Part shown: piece by piece, positions 58,426 to 64,000 of the stretch
Layout: every line of letters begins with the position of its first letter
Position numbering within the stretch: the first letter of the stretch is position 1
Assembly: GCA_046299555.1 (NCBI GenBank)
Contig: JBKBHS010000001.1
Location: 1,240,001-1,304,000 of the forward strand
Length of the DNA: 64,000 nt
Direction of reading: 5' to 3'
DNA from: CALKJP01 sp046299555
GTDB taxonomy: Bacteria; Bacteroidota; Bacteroidia; JACCXN01
Position numbers and translations under genes: made by a program
The notes under the pieces: generated by a model
What the model was told of the DNA's origin: nothing
Database searches by the model: none
What the model saw: the letters and a program-made list of their open reading frames with translations, nothing else

Positions 58426-60290
58426 TGAGCTGGTGGGATAAGTTGGTTAGAAATCATTTTTTGCTGATAATTTTGAATAAATGCTTTTAAAGTATTGGCA
58501 GGTATTTCAGGAATATTATTTTTTTGAATAAGATTATTTTTTAATAAACTATCTTCTTTATATCGATATAAACCGGTAAAATTTTGTCCATTAAACTGTA
58601 AATGAATGGAATCGTCATTTAATTGAAAAATTCCATTGTAGTAATTTACCGCATATTGATATATAGTGGTATCGAGTGCATTTTTACCAAATGAAAAAAA
58701 TGGTTTTTGAAATTTTAATAAATATAAAATAGTTGGTATAATATCTATTTGTTGAGTTGCAGAGGTGTTTTGTCCTTTTAAGTTAATTGATTTGCTATAA
58801 AAAATAATGGGTATTTGAAACATACCAACACTATTTTTATAAAATTCATTTTCTGCCAATGATGTATGATCGGCAGTTATTATGAATAAAGTATTCTTAA
58901 ACCATGCTTGTTTAGTTGCTTTTTCGAAGAATTTTTTTAAAGCATAATCAGCATATTGTACTGATTTATGAATGGGCAATGTTCCTTCTTTGAATTTATT
59001 TTCAAACTCTTTTGGAACATTATACGGATGATGTGATGATAATGAAAATATAACACTGTAAAACGGTTCTTTTGTATTGTTTAATTCATCAGCTACATAA
59101 TTAAAATAAGGTAAATCAAAAATACCCCAGTGTCCATCATAATCGCTTGAAGGGCCTTTGTAATCTTCTTTCCCATAGTAATAATCAAATCCGGCTGATT
59201 TGGTATAGGCATCAAAACCCATAGTTCCAGTTTTACCACCATGATAAAAAGATGTTACATATCCTTCTTCTTTTAAAATATGTGCTAATGTCTGTGTTTT
59301 ATTGGTAGAATAGGGCGATATTATATAAGAAATATCCATCATTAACGGAATACTTGAGAGAATTGCAGGAATTCCATCCATTGATTTTTGAGCATTTGCA
59401 AAAGCATTTTTAAATACATAACTTTCTTTTATTAATGAATCTAAAAATGGTGTATAACTTTTGTATCCGCTTAATGCACCAATATATTCTTTTGAAAAAC
59501 TTTCCATTATTATAATTACAACGTTGAGTGGAATAAATTTTTCATCAAATCTGTATTGATGAATGGTATTTATTTTTGATTTTAATTCATTTTCATTGAA
59601 ATAAACTAATGGATGAATATGTTGATTTTCTATTGATTTAATTATTGTAAAAGGAGTATTTAGAACTAATGCAGTATTGTTTGCCGTTGTGAATTTTGAT
59701 GCATGCATTATATGCAAAGGAATGTATTGTATTCCACCACGTGCCCCTATTATACAAATTAAGCTAATTAGAATAAAAATAAATGATTTTTTCCAAAATG
59801 GTAAATTAGAATTAATCTTGCTATTAGAGAGTTTTTTTTCAAAAAAATATAATAAAATTATAACTAATAAAAAGATAACGAATAAATACCAAAAATCTAA
59901 TAAGTAAGAAGGCACCAGTTTCCAAAAATCATTTCTGCTGCTTACAATTTTAAAAATTTCAGCAGTTGAGCGTTTATAAGTAAATGGATAATAAGCAATG
60001 TCTGCTATATTAAATGCAAATGCCAAAATATTTAAAAAAATAAATAATGTTGAAACAGTATTTTTGTATATTTTGTTTTGAATAAAGTTAATTGGTAATG
60101 ATTGTAAAAGAAATATCGGAAAGTTAAGGATGAAAATTGCACTTAAATCAAATCTTAATCCAACAATAAATTCAAAAAGACCGATATCTGCAAAAGCATT
60201 TTTATTGTATATATAAAAAAATATTCTACATAATGAATAGAGCAGTGATAAAACTAAAATTCTATAGATAAAATTTTTTAATACTTGCAA
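58422..60290 (-). CDS. LTA synthase-like (phosphoglycerol/phosphoethanolamine) transferase
   Basis: 622 residues. Five or so membrane helices (about 1-200), then an extracytoplasmic sulfatase-fold domain: NVVIIIMESFSKEYIGAL (metal Glu), NAQKSMDGIPAILSSIP with Ser in the position where LtaS has the Thr nucleophile, YHGGKTGTMGFDAYTKSAGF, SSHHPYNVP and ITADHTSLAENEFYKN. It should transfer a phospho-headgroup from phospholipid to an envelope glycan or lipid. Ser in place of Thr is the notable point. The lipid kinase gene is coupled downstream. Confidence 0.88.
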   Translation of the reverse strand: MQVLKNFIYRILVLSLLYSLCRIFFYIYNKNAFADIGLFEFIVGLRFDLSAIFILNFPIFLLQSLPINFIQNKIYKNTVSTLFIFLNILAFAFNIADIAYYPFTYKRSTAEIFKIVSSRNDFWKLVPSYLLDFWYLFVIFLLVIILLYFFEKKLSNSKINSNLPFWKKSFIFILISLICIIGARGGIQYIPLHIMHASKFTTANNTALVLNTPFTIIKSIENQHIHPLVYFNENELKSKINTIHQYRFDEKFIPLNVVIIIMESFSKEYIGALSGYKSYTPFLDSLIKESYVFKNAFANAQKSMDGIPAILSSIPLMMDISYIISPYSTNKTQTLAHILKEEGYVTSFYHGGKTGTMGFDAYTKSAGFDYYYGKEDYKGPSSDYDGHWGIFDLPYFNYVADELNNTKEPFYSVIFSLSSHHPYNVPKEFENKFKEGTLPIHKSVQYADYALKKFFEKATKQAWFKNTLFIITADHTSLAENEFYKNSVGMFQIPIIFYSKSINLKGQNTSATQQIDIIPTILYLLKFQKPFFSFGKNALDTTIYQYAVNYYNGIFQLNDDSIHLQFNGQNFTGLYRYKEDSLLKNNLIQKNNIPEIPANTLKAFIQNYQQKMISNQLIPPAQ

Positions 60291-60305
60291 TTTAAATAAC
60301 TAATT

Positions 60306-60950
60306 TTATTGATATCTGGTTAGTATAATATTACACGTATCGGTAATACTATTAATTTGACGATGTAAAATAATTTCAATTTTATTTCCTGCTTCATCAA
60401 TTTGACCATCTCCATAAAAGGTAGTATCAGTAAAACTTTGAATGGGTATTTTCAATTTTCTTTTATTATTCCCATAAATGTATCCATTTAAGGTTCTTTG
60501 AATTTCAATCAATCCATTAATCCTTAAATCAGTATTAGAACCTCCTTTATAATTGATGGTTACATTATCATTTAAAACATTACTGTTAAAACAGGTTGTA
60601 TTTTTGTTATAAACATCAGTAAGAAATTGGCTGGTATGATATACTTCTACAATTCGATATGCTTGATTAGCTTTATTACCCGATGCATCAGTAACATTAT
60701 AATATACAAAGTAATATTTTGCTAATGAAGTATTAATTGAATCTGTTATTTCAACTAAATATGATAAATCTCCATCCCTATCATCAATTGCTTTGTATCC
60801 GGGTTCAATATAGTTTGAATTAATAGGTATTTGTATTTGCAAACTTCCACTCAAAAATATTTTTGGCGGATTTTTATCCGGCTTAAAACAACTATTAAGT
60901 AAAAATATTGCGATAAAAACTAAAATGATATGTATTGTTTTTTTTAGCAC
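60306..60950 (-). CDS. DUF5011 (Ig-like) lipoprotein, paralogue 2
   Basis: 214 residues with lipobox LLNSC (Cys21). One DUF5011 domain: PPKIFLSGSLQIQIPINSNYIEPGYKAIDDRDGDLSYLVEITDSI and KYYFVYYNVTDASGNKANQAYRIVEVY. The C-terminal half (about 120-214) is beta-rich with NVTINYKGGSNTDLRINGLI and IEIILHRQINSITDTCNI. It lies 28 bases downstream of the next, more similar lipoprotein (60979-61635), as a tandem pair, and resembles the one at 24240. The pair are likely co-transcribed. Confidence 0.85.
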   Translation of the reverse strand: MLKKTIHIILVFIAIFLLNSCFKPDKNPPKIFLSGSLQIQIPINSNYIEPGYKAIDDRDGDLSYLVEITDSINTSLAKYYFVYYNVTDASGNKANQAYRIVEVYHTSQFLTDVYNKNTTCFNSNVLNDNVTINYKGGSNTDLRINGLIEIQRTLNGYIYGNNKRKLKIPIQSFTDTTFYGDGQIDEAGNKIEIILHRQINSITDTCNIILTRYQ

Positions 60951-60978
60951 AATCTGGATTTTTTTACAAAAATATAAT

Positions 60979-61635
60979 TTAAAGTTTAGTATAAATACAG
61001 CTTACTGTATCTATTCCTCCATTAAAATAACTACATATAAACTCAATAGAATAAATATTATTGTTTTTAATTTCTCCATTTCCGCTTATGGTACCCTCAC
61101 TCCCTATTGGCATTCCTGAAGGATTTTGTAATGGAATTGATATATTATTGCCGTTTATTTGAGCTTTAACATTTACATAAACTCCATATGAGCCAAAATT
61201 ATTTATTTCAATTTGTTGATTTTGAGTTTCAGAGCTTTTCACTTTAACAGTGTAATTAAATTGACCTGGATTCGCCCCTTTTACTATTTCGTTTACCTGA
61301 TAATTCCCTTCTAAATAATTGGCTTTATTTATTACATAAACACTTCGTTCAGCTTTAGCCATATTACCGGATTTATCTATCACTTCATACCGTATAATAT
61401 AATTTCCTGTTTTATTTATATTAACAGAGCCATTTACAATAACTTTATCGGTTAAATCGCCATCTTTTTTATCTTTAGCTACAAATCCCGGCTCTTCATA
61501 TTTTGTATTTAATTCAATAGTATCGTTAATTTTACCATTTAATATAATTTCAGGTGCTTTAACATCATTATTGCAAGAAATAATTATGCATAATAATGTT
61601 ACAATTAGTATATATTTAAACGATTTATATAGCAT
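60979..61635 (-). CDS. DUF5011 (Ig-like) lipoprotein, paralogue 3
   Basis: 218 residues with lipobox IIISC (Cys21). The Ig-like domain APEIILNGKINDTIELNTKYEEPGFVAKDKKDGDLTDKV and GNYIIRYEVIDKSGNMAKAERSVYV is followed by a C-terminal domain (YLEGNYQVNEIVKGANPGQFNYTVKVK ... EINNFGSYGVYVNVKAQINGNNISIPLQNPSG ... GEIKNNNIYSIEFICSYFNGG) very close to that of the 24240 protein. The two C-terminal domains share the LxGxYNVxxxVxGANP and ISNFGxFGxxVxVxA patterns. It starts the pair ending at 60306. Probably surface-exposed; function unknown. Confidence 0.86.
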   Translation of the reverse strand: MLYKSFKYILIVTLLCIIISCNNDVKAPEIILNGKINDTIELNTKYEEPGFVAKDKKDGDLTDKVIVNGSVNINKTGNYIIRYEVIDKSGNMAKAERSVYVINKANYLEGNYQVNEIVKGANPGQFNYTVKVKSSETQNQQIEINNFGSYGVYVNVKAQINGNNISIPLQNPSGMPIGSEGTISGNGEIKNNNIYSIEFICSYFNGGIDTVSCIYTKL

Positions 61636-61715
61636 ATTGCTAAGATATAAAATATTTATACAAGGATATTTTAGAGTAATTTAATTAAATTAAAATATTT
61701 ACGAATAATGCTTCT

Positions 61716-62060
61716 ATGACATCAAAAAGATATATTAAATTGTTAGATACACTTCATATTCCACTATGGTTAATTAAAGATATTAGTTGGTTAATGTTTT
61801 GGAAACCTGTAGGAATATTTATGATATTTCCCACTGTATTTGTTGCATTATTGCTTTGTATTGCTACTCGACATGTAACAGATAAGCTAATGCTTAATTT
61901 TTCTATTTTGTGTTGGATTGTGGCTAATTCAAATTGGATGTTGGGTGAATTTTTTGAATTGAATTTTCGTCCTTTATCGTTTGTTTTTTTTAGTATTGGT
62001 ATAGTAACAATGACTATTTATTTTATTCTATTTGGTAAACAGAAATTTGGTAGCGAGTAG
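61716..62060 (+). CDS. Hypothetical membrane protein
   Basis: 114 residues with three predicted helices (about 25-50 GIFMIFPTVFVALLLCIATRH, 62-80, 88-108 PLSFVFFSIGIVTMTIYFILFG). The first part KLLDTLHIPLWLIKDISWLMFWKP carries two tryptophans before the helix. It resembles the many small Bacteroidota membrane proteins of the YfhO/DUF type without a close match. Convergent with the retropepsin-like gene, six bases apart. I do not recognise it. Confidence 0.65.
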   Translation: MTSKRYIKLLDTLHIPLWLIKDISWLMFWKPVGIFMIFPTVFVALLLCIATRHVTDKLMLNFSILCWIVANSNWMLGEFFELNFRPLSFVFFSIGIVTMTIYFILFGKQKFGSE

Positions 62061-62065
62061 ATTTT

Positions 62066-62485
62066 TTAATCTAAAAACAGTTTAAGACTTTTATAATCAA
62101 TTATAGCATTAAATTGATGTAATAAATCACTTCCCAAAACTCCTTGTATTTTCTTGAAACCTAATTTTTCATAGCTTTCATTTACATGGCTTAAATCAAT
62201 TATTGCAATTGAAATATTTTCTATTTTTTTATCTCCAATTTCAAATAAATCAATTTTAGTTTGATGTATATCCATGCTGTTGGTTCCAAGTCCGGTTGAC
62301 TTTTCTTCCAATAATTCAATTTCTTGATTGGGATTAAATAAATGTATTTGATTTTTATCCAAAACAGTTTTTGAAGCTCCCGTGTCTAAAATGAAATGAG
62401 CATTTTTATCATTTATTTTTACTCTTAAACTTAAATGATAGCCTCCGTTTTCTATGGTTAATAAGTCAATATTAATACAATGCAT
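62066..62485 (-). CDS. Retropepsin-like aspartyl protease domain protein
   Basis: 139 residues starting at 62485 (MHCINIDL); an in-frame ATG at 62503 lies at the edge of the mdh terminator, so the later start is more likely. AHFILDTGASKTVLDKNQI contains the catalytic DTGAS motif of single-domain retropepsin/DDI1-like proteases, and KKIQGVLGSDLLHQFNAIIDY the second conserved GxD(L/I)L block. Such proteins dimerise to form an active site and are widespread in Bacteroidota; substrate unknown. No signal peptide, so cytoplasmic. Confidence 0.86.
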   Translation of the reverse strand: MHCINIDLLTIENGGYHLSLRVKINDKNAHFILDTGASKTVLDKNQIHLFNPNQEIELLEEKSTGLGTNSMDIHQTKIDLFEIGDKKIENISIAIIDLSHVNESYEKLGFKKIQGVLGSDLLHQFNAIIDYKSLKLFLD

Positions 62486-62505
62486 ATACGTATTATTAAA
62501 CATAA

Positions 62506-62530
62506 AAAAGGCTGCTTTAAGCAGCCTTTT
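62506..62530 (-). terminator. Rho-independent terminator after mdh
   Basis: AAAAGGCTGCT pairs with AGCAGCCTTTT (11-bp stem, 3-base loop), followed on the minus strand by TTATG. It ends mdh 21 bases past its stop codon. Confidence 0.84.
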
Positions 62531-62551
62531 AAGAATAATTACATTAAAAAA

Positions 62552-63487
62552 TTAATTGGTTACAGTGCTTAAAACATTATTCATATTTCTTACTGCATCA
62601 GCACTTTTTGCAAATAGTGCTTTTTCTTCTTCGTTAAGATTTAAGTCAATTATTTTTTCCCATCCATTTTTTCCAATAATTACAGGAACACCTAAGCAAA
62701 TATCTTTTTGGCCATATTCACCGTCTAAATATACACAGCATGGGAATAAGCGTTTTTGATCATTTAAGATGCTATCCACTAAAACAGCAACAGCAGCACC
62801 GGGAGCATACCAAGCAGAGGTGCCAAGCATTGCGGTTAATGTTGCACCACCAACCATAGTGTCAGCTGCAATTTTCTTTAAAGTTTCTGTGTTTAAAAAT
62901 TGCGAAACAGGAACCCCTTTGTATGAAGCTAAGCGTGTTAAAGGAATCATTGTTGTATCTCCATGTCCGCCAATAACCATTCCATCAATATCGTTAGCAG
63001 GCGCATTTAATGCTACCGACAAATAGTGGCGGAATCGAGAACTATCCAATATACCTCCCATACCAATGATTCTATTTTTAGGCAACTTACTTTCTTTAAG
63101 GGCAAGGTATGTCATGGTATCCATTGGATTACTAACTACAACAATTATTGCATTAGGTGAATATTTTAAAACATTTTCAGTAACACCTTTTACAATCCCG
63201 GCATTAATTCCAATTAATTCTTCGCGAGTCATACCGGGTTTACGTGGTACCCCACTGGTTATAACAACTACATCGCTATTCGATGTTTTAGTATAATCAT
63301 TTGTACTTCCAATAATTCGGGTGTTAAAACCATTAAGTGTGGCGGTTTGCATCATATCAAGTGCTTTACCCTCTGCAAAGTTTTCGCGAATGTCTAATAA
63401 AACTATTTCGCTTGCTATTCGTTGATGAGCTAAAACATCGGCACAGGTTGCTCCCACATTTCCTGCACCTACAATGGTTACTTTCAT
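62552..63487 (-). CDS. mdh: Malate dehydrogenase
   Basis: 311 residues, LDH-like type found across Bacteroidota. VTIVGAGNVGATCADVLAHQ (NAD-binding), LDIRENFAEGKALDMMQ with Asp for NAD preference, SGVPRKPGMTREELIGINAGIVKG, VVVSNPMDTMTYLALKESKLPKNRIIGMGGILDSSRFR and the catalytic His in GMVIGGHGDTTMIPL. It interconverts malate and oxaloacetate in the citric acid cycle. It stands alone with its own terminator. Confidence 0.96.
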   Translation of the reverse strand: MKVTIVGAGNVGATCADVLAHQRIASEIVLLDIRENFAEGKALDMMQTATLNGFNTRIIGSTNDYTKTSNSDVVVITSGVPRKPGMTREELIGINAGIVKGVTENVLKYSPNAIIVVVSNPMDTMTYLALKESKLPKNRIIGMGGILDSSRFRHYLSVALNAPANDIDGMVIGGHGDTTMIPLTRLASYKGVPVSQFLNTETLKKIAADTMVGGATLTAMLGTSAWYAPGAAVAVLVDSILNDQKRLFPCCVYLDGEYGQKDICLGVPVIIGKNGWEKIIDLNLNEEEKALFAKSADAVRNMNNVLSTVTN

Positions 63488-63694
63488 AGATTTATGTTTT
63501 ATTATTTATAGGTTAATTTTTTGAATGGTGGCTAAATTAGAAATTAGCTTTAAAATTCAGAAAAATTGCCTGATTAAACTTTTAAAAACTTTTCAACTTC
63601 AATGTTTATTAACTTGGTTAAAAAGATATTTTTGTTTTTAATAAAATATTTGGCAACCACCATTAAACTCATTCGTCTTAAAGGCAAGTTTTAA

Positions 63695-64000
63695 ATGAAA
63701 ATTGAAGATCCCGAAAAGTTAAAAGCTATTGTTCAAGGCTGTGTGCGTGAAGAACGTAAATGCCAAAAAATGATCTTTGAAATGTACTATGGTAAAATGA
63801 TGAGTGCCTGTTTGAGATATATTTCTGATAAAGATGAGGCGCAAGATGTATTGCAAGACGGATTTATAAAAGTATTTAGCAATATTTCAAAATTTGATTT
63901 TAATGGCTCGTTTGAGGGGTGGGTAAGAAGAATTATTGTGAATACAGCAATTGATTATATCCGAAAAAAAAAGAAAGATATTTTTCAGGTTACTGATCAT
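63695..64000 (+). CDS. ECF-type RNA polymerase sigma factor (3' end missing)
   Basis: Open to the right edge: 102 codons from the ATG at 63695. The translation shows sigma-70 region 2: KMIFEMYYGKMMSACLRYISDKDEAQDVLQDGFIKVFSNISKFDFNGSFEGWVRRIIVNTAIDYIRKKKKD, with the DKDEAQDVLQDGFIK (-10 recognition) and GWVRRIIVNTAIDYIR pattern. The N-terminus is short, as in ECF sigma factors. The anti-sigma factor expected downstream is outside the window. Upstream 207 bases to mdh carry no other gene; a TTTG near 63630 is not followed by a good -7 box. Confidence 0.9.
   Translation, partial: MKIEDPEKLKAIVQGCVREERKCQKMIFEMYYGKMMSACLRYISDKDEAQDVLQDGFIKVFSNISKFDFNGSFEGWVRRIIVNTAIDYIRKKKKDIFQVTDH

Noticed and set aside
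1..64000. tRNA, rRNA, riboswitch or transposase genes
   Set aside because: I saw no cloverleaf with matching anticodon arm, no rRNA sequence, no known riboswitch core and no transposase-like reading frame; a covariance-model scan would be the decisive test.

Overview
The window is chromosomal DNA of a free-living member of the Bacteroidota. The evidence is consistent across it: type IX secretion (T9SS) and gliding genes (gldG, porV, porU, a PorP/SprF protein, gldJ), a T9SS-exported protein with a type A sorting domain, bacillithiol synthesis (bshA), fused GH3/beta-lactamase and GldJ/SUMF1-type lipoproteins, strongly AT-rich sequence, no obvious Shine-Dalgarno sites, and promoters of the Bacteroidota form TTTG-N19/20-TAnnTTTG. 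Gene order pdhA-cdd-(ispF)-porV-porU-gldJ-murF matches, from memory, the flavobacterial arrangement. The class within the phylum cannot be fixed from the sequence alone. I saw no rRNA, tRNA, CRISPR array or transposase.

Layout. 1-2.4 kb: end of gldG and a DUF4340 partner. 2.4-2.75 kb: a block of six consecutive short tandem repeats lying exactly between two convergent stop codons. 2.7-9 kb: FAH-family hydrolase, PafA-type alkaline phosphatase, a lipoprotein, recG and two small Spy-like secreted proteins. 9-24 kb: pyruvate dehydrogenase E2 and E1-alpha, cdd, ispF, the T9SS genes porV and porU, then porP-like, gldJ, murF, a PorG-like barrel and lpdA. 24-36 kb: DUF5011 lipoprotein, Ala/Glu-rich lipoprotein, a very small FeoB-associated-type Cys-rich membrane protein with a TTG start, fused E1-alpha/beta 2-oxoacid dehydrogenase, cinA, a universal stress protein, nucleoside phosphorylase, SirB1-like protein, sugar transferase and a T9SS cargo protein. 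36-42 kb: YceI, M23/LysM peptidase, ACP phosphodiesterase-like protein, a CAP-domain/OmpA-like protein and purT.

42.4-43.9 kb is a SulP anion transporter broken by four single-base losses and a nonsense codon, though its promoter and terminator remain. 44.0-48.7 kb is a nine-gene leftward operon that looks like an organoarsenical or metalloid detoxification cassette: arsR, CxxC thioredoxin, rhodanese, ArsP-type permease, SAM methyltransferase, DinB-like protein, ArsF, a four-helix-bundle (23S-IVS type) gene, and ArsG. Three gaps in this operon, all next to or near the four-helix-bundle gene or permease, carry AATTTG/CAAATTTCC repeat sequence that in places runs into coding sequence; the same AATTTG word occurs in the 2.4 kb tandem array. 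The operon promoter region holds a perfect ArsR-like palindrome and an exact TGTGA-N6-TCACA site.

48.9-64 kb: two overlapping rhomboid proteases, mutL, a small membrane protein, a GH3/beta-lactamase fusion, bshA, a SUI1-type factor, a lipid kinase overlapping an LTA-synthase-like phosphotransferase, two further DUF5011 lipoproteins, a retropepsin-like protein, mdh, and the start of an ECF sigma factor that runs off the right edge. Most genes are ordinary housekeeping or envelope genes. The least explained parts are the repeat array at 2.4 kb, the repeat/four-helix-bundle association in the ars-like operon, and the multi-domain CAP/OmpA-like secreted protein.
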